53,058 bases of DNA from Clostridiales bacterium (lineage in GTDB: Bacteria; Bacillota; Clostridia; Peptostreptococcales; Anaerovoracaceae). The stretch covers positions 1-53,058 of the forward strand of contig WRJK01000005.1 of NCBI GenBank assembly GCA_009782285.1, read 5' to 3'. Shown here piece after piece: positions 7,318 through 14,985 of this stretch (position 1 is its first letter; each line of letters starts with the position of its first letter). Below the pieces are notes generated by a model, which worked only from the letters and a program-made list of their open reading frames with translations, had not been told where the DNA came from and searched no databases. A program made the position numbers and the translations under genes.

Positions 7318-8765
7318 CCTCCGCCTCCCTGCTGCCCTTGGCGGTAGCCCATCGGCACCCCGTCGTCGAGCCCGAAATAAAAATCAATGCCGCCTATTGT
7401 GACGGCCCACGCCGCCTCAAGGCTGCCCGCGTCCTGGCCTGCCCTCACGTACCCGCACTCGAAACGCGAGACTTTACCCACAACCCCGTCAAAGGACGTG
7501 TCCCCTGCGCCTGCCTGGAGGTTTTCCTCCAGCACGTCTGCCACGTATTCCAAATTGGCCCAGAGCAGGTCAAAAGCAGGGAAAACTACCCGATTTTTGC
7601 CGATTGATGCTGAGAGGTCGCTTGAATTGACATTGATCAGGTCCCTTTTGAAATAAGAGACCCTCCCGCCTATAACGTCAAAAACCACCGGCTCGCCGCT
7701 CTGGTAAAACACCCTGCTGCCGCCTATCTCGACCCCAAAGACGAACCGGAACCCCCTTTTCCCGCCTGGGTCAATTGTGACGTCCTTCACGTAAGGCGTA
7801 AGCTCCATGCCATATATAGGCTCAAACGCACCATGTGCGGCAATGAACGCATCCACTCTTTCCAGTGCGTCAAGGTACCTGATCTGCGCTGCGGCCCGGT
7901 CGTCGTCTTCCCTTTTGAATTCCAATGCGCCGTCGCTGTGGGCGATTACAACCGTCCTCCCGTACCCGTACATGTAGATAGTCGTGCCGTTTTTTTCTTC
8001 GATCCGCTTCACGAAGTCAAAATTGTCGCTGAAAAAACTCTTCACGATGCCCGTCGCCTTCTCGTCTTGCTTTGAGAAACCGTCGGGCTCAAACGGGGCG
8101 CCGTTTATGCTGCTTTCATGGGACACCGGGCACAGTGCGCTGTTGTCTACCTCGCCGCCCATGTACGTGGCTAGGGGGAAATACGAAGCGCGGCCCTCCG
8201 CTGCGTCTATCTCTTCTTTCAGCGCGCGGAAGCTGTCGCTGCTGCTTCCCGTTACCCTGTAGTACTTGTTCGCCCTCTTGTCCGCAACGTACATCTGGTC
8301 GTCGAAGTCTGCAATGTAAACCAGCTCGCTCAATGCGTCAACCGAGTCGGCGCCCGCAATCCTGTCGACCCCGAACGCCTCGCATATTGCGCTAAAAGGC
8401 ACGTAATAGCTGAAGACGGCCTTCATTGACCGGTACTTTGAAATTTCGTCATACCCTTCTTTCTCTATAGATTGAATCGACAAGTTCCTGCTTTCGGAAA
8501 ACGCCCTCACGCAGTCCATCATCATGCTGAACTTTTTTTCTGCCACGGCATAGGACTCGCCCCCAAGGTGAATGCAGACGTAGTCAGGCTGCAGCATCGC
8601 AGCAAGGCCTATTGTCTCGTACTGGGGAGGGTTTTCGCGGATAAGGTCTTTGAACGGGGTGCTCCCCCAAAAAAAATACAAAAGCAGTATTGTCAATGCG
8701 AACAATACTACCAGAATCATGCTTTTCACGGTTTCAACGAGCTTCGTAGCCCTTGACGCGTTCAT
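7314..8765 (-). CDS. walH: WalH/YycH-like regulatory membrane protein
   Basis: 483 residues: a short cytoplasmic N-terminus, one transmembrane helix (SMILVVLFALTILLLYFFW, about residues 15-35) and a long extracytoplasmic region, matching YycH. YycH acts with YycI on WalK at the membrane. The order walH-walI-walJ is the conserved Firmicutes order. The gene normally lies directly after walK; here the upstream neighbour is instead a small secreted protein gene that ends 20 bases before walH begins. It may answer a WalRK encoded elsewhere or a different kinase. Confidence 0.75.
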   Translation of the reverse strand: MNASRATKLVETVKSMILVVLFALTILLLYFFWGSTPFKDLIRENPPQYETIGLAAMLQPDYVCIHLGGESYAVAEKKFSMMMDCVRAFSESRNLSIQSIEKEGYDEISKYRSMKAVFSYYVPFSAICEAFGVDRIAGADSVDALSELVYIADFDDQMYVADKRANKYYRVTGSSSDSFRALKEEIDAAEGRASYFPLATYMGGEVDNSALCPVSHESSINGAPFEPDGFSKQDEKATGIVKSFFSDNFDFVKRIEEKNGTTIYMYGYGRTVVIAHSDGALEFKREDDDRAAAQIRYLDALERVDAFIAAHGAFEPIYGMELTPYVKDVTIDPGGKRGFRFVFGVEIGGSRVFYQSGEPVVFDVIGGRVSYFKRDLINVNSSDLSASIGKNRVVFPAFDLLWANLEYVADVLEENLQAGAGDTSFDGVVGKVSRFECGYVRAGQDAGSLEAAWAVTIGGIDFYFGLDDGVPMGYRQGQQGGGG

Positions 8766-8785
8766 CAGCCTTGCCCCGGACTAAC

Positions 8786-9316
8786 TCAGTTGTTGAATAT
8801 GATCTTGAGCAGGCCCTTCAAGAACTGAGCCGGCCCTGACGCCTGCGACTCCAGCGCTGCAGGATCCGCTTGGCCTTCTTTTGCTTTTATTTCCACAGGA
8901 TTTGAATTCGTGTAAAGCACTTTGTCTTCGGCGTCGACGGTCCTCACCGTTATCTTGTATATTCCCGGTTTGACGTTTTCGACCTTTTTCGTGTAAAAAC
9001 TCAAGGAGCTGGTGCTGGTGAAGCTCTCCGTTGCGCCGAAAGCCACGCTTGCAAGCTCGCTTTTGTCCGTTTTCTGGTACTCCTCGAGGCTGATGGTCGT
9101 GTTTTCACCATTGACAACTTTGTATTCCTGCGTGACAGACACTTTTATTGCTGCGGCGGTCGTCACCTTCACGGAAACAAGGAGGCTGTCTGCATACACC
9201 GTGGATCCGGACACTGGGTTGACTATGGTGACGCTTGGGTTCGGCGCCGCGAACACAGCCTGTGCGCTGAGCAAAAGCACGGCGGCAAACGCTGCCGCTA
9301 TCATAAATTTTCTCAT
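8786..9316 (-). CDS. secreted Ig-like-fold protein, function unknown
   Basis: 176 residues with a clear Sec signal peptide (MIAAAFAAVLLLSAQAVFA, cleavage near AFA-AP). The mature part begins NPSVTIVNPVSGSTVY, a common opening of bacterial Ig-like or big domains, and contains PGIYKITVRTVDAEDKVLY, also Ig-like. I recognise no family. The ATG at 9316 follows AAGGAGGAG. It lies 20 bases upstream of walH in the same direction, so it may be an extracytoplasmic partner of WalH/WalI, which is speculation from position only. Confidence 0.7.
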   Translation of the reverse strand: MRKFMIAAAFAAVLLLSAQAVFAAPNPSVTIVNPVSGSTVYADSLLVSVKVTTAAAIKVSVTQEYKVVNGENTTISLEEYQKTDKSELASVAFGATESFTSTSSLSFYTKKVENVKPGIYKITVRTVDAEDKVLYTNSNPVEIKAKEGQADPAALESQASGPAQFLKGLLKIIFNN

Positions 9317-9432
9317 GTTCGACGCTCCTCCTTCCCAAAATGCCTGCTCTCAGACGGTTTTTATCTGCTTGTTGGTATTTAAACCATACAATAGTGCTTT
9401 TATATTATACAGCATCCGTGTTACATTTGGGT

Positions 9433-9458
9433 TACAGGAGTTTTAAATTGTTTTTACA
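9433..9458 (+). repeat. direct repeat flanking the antitoxin gene, copy 1
   Basis: A 26-bp sequence beginning TACAGGAGTTTTA and ending TTGTTTTTACA; it matches the copy at 9998-10023 at 24 of 26 positions, with weaker similarity beyond both ends. The 293 bases between the secreted-protein gene and the antitoxin hold this repeat and a small CTTCGA/TCGAAG hairpin (9515-9530); I see no gene there. Confidence 0.6.
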
Positions 9459-9609
9459 GATGGGCTCGCAGAGAATTCGCATCGTAACAATGCACTAATC
9501 AGAAGCCGATACTCCTTCGAGCTTTCGAAGAGGGCATGTCACCACAACCATTTCACATCATATTTCGATACATTCTCATCAGCAGATATGAAAATCATAT
9601 TGTCGGCTA

Positions 9610-9897
9610 TTACTCGCTGAAATCGTCAAGCGGCGCGTCGAAATCGTCAGCTATCCATATTTTGTCTTTAGCGCAACCATACTTTGGCTTGCGTCTCACT
9701 TGAGGCAACACAGTTTGCTCCTCATCTTGGCTAACGTGCATCGCTCCAACTACAAACGGCAAATTATTGACTCTAACCGTTTGCTTGAGGAATAAATTCA
9801 CCGCTGTAGACAAATTCAAACCTATTGATTCAAAAATCTGCTGGGCTTGCGCCTTTACCTCTGCATCTGTTCTCACGTTTATATTTGCAGTTGACAT
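9610..9897 (-). CDS. RelB/DinJ-family antitoxin, without adjacent toxin
   Basis: 95 residues with the ribbon-helix-helix N-terminus of RelB/DinJ antitoxins (ANINVRTDAEVKAQAQQIFE, then GLNLSTAVNLFLKQTV). The C-terminus KIWIADDFDAPLDDFSE is a toxin-binding-type acidic tail often seen in antitoxins paired with PIN or RelE toxins. The ATG at 9897 follows GGGGGAGG; the frame extends upstream to 9918 without support. No toxin frame follows on the minus strand, so this is an orphan antitoxin. The gene and its promoter sit between two near-identical 26-bp direct repeats. Confidence 0.75.
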   Translation of the reverse strand: MSTANINVRTDAEVKAQAQQIFESIGLNLSTAVNLFLKQTVRVNNLPFVVGAMHVSQDEEQTVLPQVRRKPKYGCAKDKIWIADDFDAPLDDFSE

Positions 9898-9922
9898 AGT
9901 GCCTCCCCCTTCCCTCAATTGT

Positions 9923-9951
9923 ATTGTATCACAAATAAACTACATTGCCAA
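9923..9951 (-). promoter_or_regulatory. promoter of the orphan antitoxin
   Basis: Minus-strand TTGGCA (9951-9946), 17-base spacer, TACAAT (9928-9923), about 26 bases upstream of the ATG at 9897. Confidence 0.55.
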
Positions 9952-9997
9952 CACATCTTATGATATAATTCCTTTTAATTCTTTTGGTCTTTGGTGC

Positions 9998-10023
9998 TAC
10001 AGGAGTTTTATGTTGTTTTTACA
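9998..10023 (+). repeat. direct repeat flanking the antitoxin gene, copy 2
   Basis: Second copy of the 26-bp direct repeat at 9433-9458 (two mismatches in the middle). The two copies bracket a 540-bp stretch holding only the antitoxin and its promoter. Confidence 0.6.
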
Positions 10024-10112
10024 TTTTACAGAGGGGGAGTGCGTTGTAATGTCCATTGCAGTGTGGTATTATTCAAAGAGGACACAAACGCAGCGACAGG
10101 AGGGAGAAGCCG

Positions 10113-10691
10113 TTGAAAACCCTTGAAATACACACTGACGGCGCCTGCTCAGGCAACCAGTGCGACGAGAACGTCGGCGGCTGGGGCGCAATACTGCAGT
10201 ACGGCAGCCATGAAAAAGAGCTCTTCGGCGGGGAACTGGACACGACGAACAACCGCATGGAGATGACGGCACTCCTTCGCGCCTTCGAGGCGGTCACGAA
10301 AGTGGGCCAATCGGTGGAAGTCTATTCGGACAGCTCCTACCTCGTGAACTGCTTCAGGGAAAAGTGGTATGAGAACTGGCTGAGGAACGGCTGGGTAACT
10401 GCGGGGAAAAAACCTGTTGAGAACAGGGACCTTTGGGAAGCCATCCTTCCGTACCTGGCTAGGCACAGCATACGTTTTTTCCGGGTGAAGGGCCACGTTA
10501 ACCTGAACAGCAAAAAACTCAACCTTGATTCCCTTTTTGCGGATTTCCTCAAAAATAATGGCGGGCGGTTCACGCTCGCCGATTTTAGGCACATAATAGA
10601 AATGAACAACCGCGCCGACGCCCTCGCAAACAAAGGCATCGAATCAGTCACTCCTCGACATTCTCCGCCAAAAGCTTCAGAGAATGAATGA
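10113..10691 (+). CDS. rnhA: ribonuclease HI
   Basis: A 192-residue RNase HI that cuts the RNA strand of RNA-DNA hybrids. The acidic active site is complete: Asp in HTDGACSGN, Glu in NNRMEMTAL, Asp in VYSDSSYLV and Asp in NNRADALA. It carries the basic-protrusion-like segment and a roughly 35-residue insert between KGHVN and NNRAD, as in other clostridial RNases H. I chose TTG 10113, as AGGAGGGAG lies about eight bases upstream and translation then begins at KTLEIHTDG. The 3' end overlaps the convergent SARP gene by 44 bases. Confidence 0.92.
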   Translation: MKTLEIHTDGACSGNQCDENVGGWGAILQYGSHEKELFGGELDTTNNRMEMTALLRAFEAVTKVGQSVEVYSDSSYLVNCFREKWYENWLRNGWVTAGKKPVENRDLWEAILPYLARHSIRFFRVKGHVNLNSKKLNLDSLFADFLKNNGGRFTLADFRHIIEMNNRADALANKGIESVTPRHSPPKASENE

Positions 10692-11859
10692 TGGTCAAGG
10701 GGCAGTAGGGGTACTGCCTGTGAAACGCCTTGATGATCTTCGTCATTACCATTTCGCCGTTTTCGTATGTGGTGAACGGAAGCAGCAGTATGTACTGCGA
10801 CACGCTGTACTGCGCAAAGATGTCGCCTTTTCTGAGGGTTTTTTTGATGCACTCGTGAAGCTTGTCCATGAAGCTGTTCAGCATCTTGACCGAAGGCACC
10901 TCGCCTTTGGATGTCGTCAGGGTGAGCAGCGACAGGTAAACCGACTCCCCCGTCCTCGGTTTTGTCCTTATCTCCAGCCTGTAGATGTCCTTGAAGACTT
11001 CGTACTCGCAGTAAAAAGCACCTTTGCCCGGAACGTCCTCTATGAGGTTTTCGCTAATGACGTCAAGGCTCGTCTCAACCTTCTTGCTCGTTTTGATGAT
11101 CTCTTTGTACAGTGCTGTGATCTCTTTAGACGGGTTGATCCCGAATTCCCGGTAAAACAGCGTCGACATTTTCCTGTATTCCAAGAGCGCCGCCTGCAGG
11201 TTGTTGATGTTGATCAGGCCGCGAATAAGGTTGTAGTACAAAAATTCGTCAAAAGCGTCTATATTTATGGCTTTTTGGCAAATTTCGATGATTTTGTCGT
11301 TACTGTTCCGCTGCTTCAGCATCTCCACGGCTTTGTGCACGATGTCGCAGTACAAGGAATGGTAATAAACGTTGAACTGGACAGCCCAAGGCTCAAGGGC
11401 AGACTTGTGCAGAAAATCGCCTTTGTATATCTCTATCGCGCTCAAGTAGCAGTCAAGCCTTTCGTCTTCAGATATCCAAGGAGCCTTGCCTTTGTTGCAG
11501 AACTCTTCAAATTCCTCCACGTCTATCACGCAGTCCATGCTGGTGTTCCATGCATAGGTCCCCCGTGACTGGACTATCATCTCATGCCCTTCAAAGTATT
11601 CCAACTCTGCCAATGCGTTACGAATCCGGTGCATCAACGTTTTTAAGGCGTTGCCGGGGTTCTCGCTTTTCCCTTCTGGGTATATTAGGTCGATAAGTTC
11701 TGATTGTGATATGTCCCTGTTACGGAACACGATGAGATATTCGATAAGCAACCAAAACTTTTTTGAGCGAACAGTTTGGTCGTTGATAGTTTTTCCATTA
11801 TATGTAAGCGAACACCCGCCTAGCATGTTTACAAATAATCTCGATTCTTTTTCAGCCAT
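10648..11859 (-). CDS. SARP/BTAD-type transcriptional regulator
   Basis: 403 residues. Residues 8-100 form a winged-helix OmpR-like DNA-binding domain (LGGCSLTYNGK, then KFWLLIEYLI, then LKTLMHRIRNALAE), and 105-260 form the bacterial transcriptional activator helical repeat (DVEEFEEFC, AIEIYKGDFL, INIDAFDEFLYYNLIRGL, then LEYRKMSTLFYREFG). The last 130 residues resemble a degenerate nucleotide-cyclase/GGDEF-like fold (LRKGDIFAQYSVSQYILLLP) without the GGDEF catalytic motif. It is convergent with rnhA, overlapping it by 44 bases, and divergent from the transglutaminase lipoprotein gene, which it may control. Target and ligand are unknown. Confidence 0.78.
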   Translation of the reverse strand: MAEKESRLFVNMLGGCSLTYNGKTINDQTVRSKKFWLLIEYLIVFRNRDISQSELIDLIYPEGKSENPGNALKTLMHRIRNALAELEYFEGHEMIVQSRGTYAWNTSMDCVIDVEEFEEFCNKGKAPWISEDERLDCYLSAIEIYKGDFLHKSALEPWAVQFNVYYHSLYCDIVHKAVEMLKQRNSNDKIIEICQKAINIDAFDEFLYYNLIRGLININNLQAALLEYRKMSTLFYREFGINPSKEITALYKEIIKTSKKVETSLDVISENLIEDVPGKGAFYCEYEVFKDIYRLEIRTKPRTGESVYLSLLTLTTSKGEVPSVKMLNSFMDKLHECIKKTLRKGDIFAQYSVSQYILLLPFTTYENGEMVMTKIIKAFHRQYPYCPLTIIHSLKLLAENVEE

Positions 11860-12005
11860 GACAAAAACCTTCCCGGTTAAAATTACATTAATATAACATT
11901 CATTTGAATTACGCTACTTATTATTGCATATTTCGGCAGAAAAGTCTATACTTAACTTAGAATATCAGGGGGAAATCTCAAAAAAAATAATTTCCGGGTT
12001 ACATA

Positions 12006-12034
12006 TTGACATTTTGCCCGATTTATTGTATGAT
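12006..12034 (+). promoter_or_regulatory. promoter of the transglutaminase lipoprotein gene
   Basis: TTGACA (12006-12011), 17-base spacer, TATGAT (12029-12034), about 36 bases upstream of the start codon. Confidence 0.75.
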
Positions 12035-12070
12035 ATATGTAACATCAAATTATTAAGGAGGTTTGCTACC

Positions 12071-13063
12071 ATGATGCGCATAAAAAAAGTTTTGTCCGCG
12101 CTGCTTGTTGTTGGTTTGATTACGTGCGCTTTTTCTGCCTGCGGGAACACAGGCCAGACCCAAGTTAATGCGGACGACCAACAAATCACAATTGACCTAG
12201 GAGGATTGCCTGAAGGCGAAATGGTGCCATTGGCGGATGCACCGCCCGCTGTGCCGACCATGCTTCTCCCTGTGGCTTCTGGAACAGACGTGAAACAAAA
12301 CTCGAAAGCGGTGGTTGATGCATCGAACGCGAAAGACGGTTATGTCATGATAAAGTATGTCGGAGGAGGCAGCTCCAACATCAAGGTCCTGCTGACGGGC
12401 CCAGACAAAATAACCTACACCTACAATCTAAGGAAGGACGGCTCTTACGAGGTGTTCCCCCTTTCAGGAGGCAACGGGGCGTATTCCGTCGGCGTCTACA
12501 AGAACATTTCGGGGACCCAGTATTCGACTGAATTCACAACCAATTTGTCTGTTTCCCTGAAAGACGTATTTGCGCCTTTCCTGATGCCGAACCAGTACGT
12601 CAACTACAACGCAAGCACCCTTGCCGTCAAAAAAGCCTCTGAGCTGACAGCAGGGACCACGGACGTCCTCAAAAAAGTTGAGAAGATTTACGACTACATC
12701 GTTAAAAACTTCACCTACGACAAGCAGCTCGCCGCAACCGTCCAGAGCGGCTACCTGCCCGACCTTGACTCCGTATGGAACAAAAAGTCAGGGATATGCT
12801 TCGACTACGCGGCTACGGTGACCGCAATGCTCCGCAGCCAGAAAATACCCACGCAGCTTGTTATCGGGTACACCGGCCAGGCGTACCACGCATGGATCAG
12901 CGTCTACACTGCTGAAACCGGCTGGGTCGAAGGCGTCATCTACTTTGACGGCAAGACCTGGAAGCTCATGGATCCCACCTTCGCTTCTAGCAGCAACTCC
13001 AGCGACAGCATCATGAAATACATTGGCGACGGCAAAAACTATTCTGCCAAATACCTTTACTAA
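12071..13063 (+). CDS. transglutaminase-like lipoprotein
   Basis: 330 residues. A lipoprotein signal (VLSALLVVGLITCAFSACGN) predicts lipid attachment at the Cys near residue 25. The middle is a beta-rich domain; the C-terminal half (about 200-320) is a transglutaminase-like cysteine protease fold with its triad: Cys in KSGICFDYAATVTAMLR, His in GQAYHAWISV and Asp in KLMDPTFA. Such proteins act outside the membrane as peptidases or crosslinkers; the substrate is unknown. I chose ATG 12071, since AAGGAGG lies upstream and it yields the signal peptide; the longer frame to 11924 runs through the promoter. Confidence 0.88.
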   Translation: MMRIKKVLSALLVVGLITCAFSACGNTGQTQVNADDQQITIDLGGLPEGEMVPLADAPPAVPTMLLPVASGTDVKQNSKAVVDASNAKDGYVMIKYVGGGSSNIKVLLTGPDKITYTYNLRKDGSYEVFPLSGGNGAYSVGVYKNISGTQYSTEFTTNLSVSLKDVFAPFLMPNQYVNYNASTLAVKKASELTAGTTDVLKKVEKIYDYIVKNFTYDKQLAATVQSGYLPDLDSVWNKKSGICFDYAATVTAMLRSQKIPTQLVIGYTGQAYHAWISVYTAETGWVEGVIYFDGKTWKLMDPTFASSSNSSDSIMKYIGDGKNYSAKYLY

Positions 13064-13069
13064 ACTTTC

Positions 13070-13243
13070 CTAATTTTCGAAAACCGGTTGGTACGGGAGC
13101 GTTTCGTAGCCTGGCCAGTTAGCTATGTGCCTCTGCAGTATCGCTAGGTCATGAAGCGTAACATTGCCGTCGCCGTTCACGTCGGCGGCGGCTTTGTTTA
13201 TTGTTATTGCTGTTCTTTTTGAGCTTGCTCTGATATTAATAAG
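13070..13243 (-). pseudogene. dockerin type I remnant
   Basis: A 57-codon minus-strand frame, bounded upstream by an in-frame TAA and ending in TAG at 13072-13070, encodes AAADVNGDGNVTLHDLAIL then QRHIANW. That is one calcium-binding F-hand repeat of dockerin type I (DVNGDGxVxxxDLxxLxRxI). It has no start codon or ribosome site and lacks the first repeat, so it is the decayed 3' end of a dockerin-bearing extracellular protein. The adjoining minus-strand frame (13269-13496) could be older sequence from the same gene, but I recognise nothing in it. Confidence 0.72.
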
Positions 13244-13246
13244 TTA

Positions 13247-13275
13247 TTGAAATCCAAACTTAGTAGTGTTATAAT
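13247..13275 (+). promoter_or_regulatory. strong promoter of the candidate structured RNA
   Basis: TTGAAA (13247-13252), 17-base spacer, TATAAT (13270-13275). Expected transcription start near 13281, exactly where the first hairpin of the downstream structured region begins. Confidence 0.65.
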
Positions 13276-13280
13276 AATTT

Positions 13281-13505
13281 TTGCAGGAAGACCGGGCAGT
13301 CTGGTCGGACAGTCAAAGGAGTATCCTGCAAATGAGAGTATGGCATCCGATGGAATATCCGTCGGATGTTTCTTACGGTTGGGGCCGAAACACCGTTTTG
13401 AACGAAGCTCAGCCCTGTGACCCAGCTCGGTCTGGACGTGCCAGCCAAGCTGTCGTATTGGCTGTACTGGTATCCATCCGGCAGAGTGGACAACATGCGA
13501 ATAAA
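13281..13505 (+). ncRNA. candidate structured non-coding RNA upstream of the pilus operon
   Basis: About 220 bases between two good promoters with no convincing gene. The RNA would begin with a 9-bp stem (13280-13288 with 13324-13332, TTTGCAGGA/TCCTGCAAA) enclosing a small GACC/GGTC hairpin. Next comes an 11-bp stem with one G-U pair and a 3-base loop (13344-13354 with 13358-13368, starting CATCCGATGGA). An ACGGT/ACCGT stem follows (13375-13379 with 13392-13396), then a long hairpin CCAGCCAA (13441-13448) against TTGGCTGTACTGG (13458-13470). It could be a free small RNA or a leader of the pilus operon, although that operon has its own promoter at 13511. I could not match it to the c-di-GMP, cobalamin, T-box, 6S, SRP or RNase P signatures I know. 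The 3' end is uncertain. Confidence 0.42.
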
Positions 13506-13510
13506 ATTTC

Positions 13511-13539
13511 TTGAAAATCAACTTGCTTGGTGCTATAAT
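13511..13539 (+). promoter_or_regulatory. promoter of the pilus-like operon
   Basis: TTGAAA (13511-13516), 17-base spacer, TATAAT (13534-13539), about 50 bases before the pilC start. It has the same -35 and -10 hexamers as the promoter of the preceding RNA. Confidence 0.7.
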
Positions 13540-13588
13540 TAATCTGTTAACAAAGGCTTATGTTTTCGATGTTACAGGAGAGATGTTT

Positions 13589-14635
13589 ATGAAACGAAAA
13601 TTGCTTTCCTCGTCCTATCTATCTGCGTTTTGCCTTGAGGTTTCCCTATTTTTGCATGCCGGCATCCCCATCAGCGACGGCCTTTCCATGCTCGCAAGCG
13701 ACGACAACGACATCTCCTCAAAAGAGCTGATCAACAGCCTTTTCAAGGTTACCGAAGAGGGGCGGACCTTTTCGGACGCCATTGAAGCCACCGGAGGGTT
13801 CCCCGCCTACATGCTGGAAATGATAGCATTGGCTGAAAAAACAGGGAAGCTTGAGGAGACGATGCGCAGCCTGTCTGCATACTACGAGCGCCAAACCCGG
13901 CTTTCCGCGAGCATTAGGAGCGCCATTTTCTACCCACTGATCCTGATAGTAATTATGCTGATCGTCATCGCAGTAATCGTCATTAAAGTCCTTCCAATTT
14001 TCAGCGACGTGTTCAATCAAATGGGCGCCGAAATGTCTGCTTTCGCGCAAGGCATCATGGCTTTCGGGCAGGCTTTGGCTGGGGCTTCCACTGTTATCTT
14101 TGTCATAGCGGGAATTTTGGCTGTTTTAGCCTTGCTAGCCTTTGGCGTACCGTCCTTTCGCAGCACGGTTGCAAATTCCTTCAAAAACAGCTTTGGCGGC
14201 AGGGGCTTGCTCAAAAGGATATCCTCTGCACGGTTCGCCTTTGCGATGGCTATGGCAATTGAGAGCGGTATCGATTCCGACGATTCGATAACCATGGCAG
14301 CCAAGGTCACAGACGGCGGAAGCGCTCTTGCCTCGGGTGCCGAAAAATGCAAGCAGCTTCTGATCGGCGGGTCAAAACTCGGTGACGCATTGACGGAATC
14401 AGGCATTTTCCCGCCAAAAAACAACCGGCTCTTGTCGCTGGCTCAGCAGACCGGCACGCTGCCTGAAGTCATGGGGACCATTGCCCAAAGGAGCGAGGAA
14501 TCGATACGCGACGAAATAGACTCCCTGATCTCGAAAATTGAGCCGACTTTGGTCATTTTAACCTCTGTAATAGTTGGAGTCATACTGCTGTCGGTTATGA
14601 TGCCGCTCATGAGCATAATGTCTGCTATCGGATAG
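13589..14635 (+). CDS. type IV pilus/type II secretion inner-membrane platform protein (PilC/GspF)
   Basis: A 348-residue GspF-family protein with two homologous halves, each with conserved helices around long hydrophobic segments (about residues 113-138, 170-192 and a C-terminal one ending VILLSVMMPLMSIMSAIG). The family signature GLLSLAxxTGxL appears twice: IALAEKTGKLEETM and LSLAQQTGTLPEVM. It is the membrane platform on which pilus ATPases act. Of two nearby ATGs I chose 13589, eight bases after AGGAG; 13583 is too close. First gene of a seven-gene run. Confidence 0.9.
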   Translation: MKRKLLSSSYLSAFCLEVSLFLHAGIPISDGLSMLASDDNDISSKELINSLFKVTEEGRTFSDAIEATGGFPAYMLEMIALAEKTGKLEETMRSLSAYYERQTRLSASIRSAIFYPLILIVIMLIVIAVIVIKVLPIFSDVFNQMGAEMSAFAQGIMAFGQALAGASTVIFVIAGILAVLALLAFGVPSFRSTVANSFKNSFGGRGLLKRISSARFAFAMAMAIESGIDSDDSITMAAKVTDGGSALASGAEKCKQLLIGGSKLGDALTESGIFPPKNNRLLSLAQQTGTLPEVMGTIAQRSEESIRDEIDSLISKIEPTLVILTSVIVGVILLSVMMPLMSIMSAIG

Positions 14636-14646
14636 GAGGCTTTGCC

Positions 14647-14979
14647 ATGGATAAAAAAAGCTACACGCCGCAAGTGGCGAAAAAGCTGCTGACCTACCTG
14701 GTGCTGGCTGCCGTCTTTCTGCTGGTGCTCCGCTTTGTGCTGGGAGGCCTCGCCCAAACAAGCGAAACTTCAAGCTCAGAAGGCTTGCGCATTGCAGAGG
14801 AAAGCATAAGGCGGGCCGTGGTGAACTGCTACGCTTCGGAGGGGAACTACCCCCCCAGCTACGAATACCTGAAGGACCACTACGGCATCAGCGTCGACGA
14901 AGGCAAATACATCGTCCATTACGAGATTTTTGCCTCGAACATCATGCCCGACATAACCGTGATAGAAACCATGAGGTAA
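14647..14979 (+). CDS. small membrane-anchored pseudopilin-like protein
   Basis: 110 residues: a basic N-terminus, one hydrophobic helix (LLTYLVLAAVFLLVLRFVLG) and an alpha/beta-looking periphery with AEESIRRAVVNCYASEG then YPPSYEYLKDHYGI. The post-helix region resembles type IV pilin-like proteins (alpha1-C, then YPxSxEYL), but the Gly-x4-Glu prepilin peptidase site is absent. It starts 11 bases after pilC with AGGAGG. Probably a minor subunit or assembly factor. Confidence 0.65.
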   Translation: MDKKSYTPQVAKKLLTYLVLAAVFLLVLRFVLGGLAQTSETSSSEGLRIAEESIRRAVVNCYASEGNYPPSYEYLKDHYGISVDEGKYIVHYEIFASNIMPDITVIETMR

Positions 14980-14985
14980 CTGTCT

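Noticed and set aside
9515-9530. CTTCGA/TCGAAG hairpin as a terminator
   Set aside because: No T-run on either strand and the stem is only six pairs.
13204-13521. Minus-strand frames over the structured RNA candidate
   Set aside because: No ribosome site or family similarity; they span strong stems and two opposite-strand promoters.
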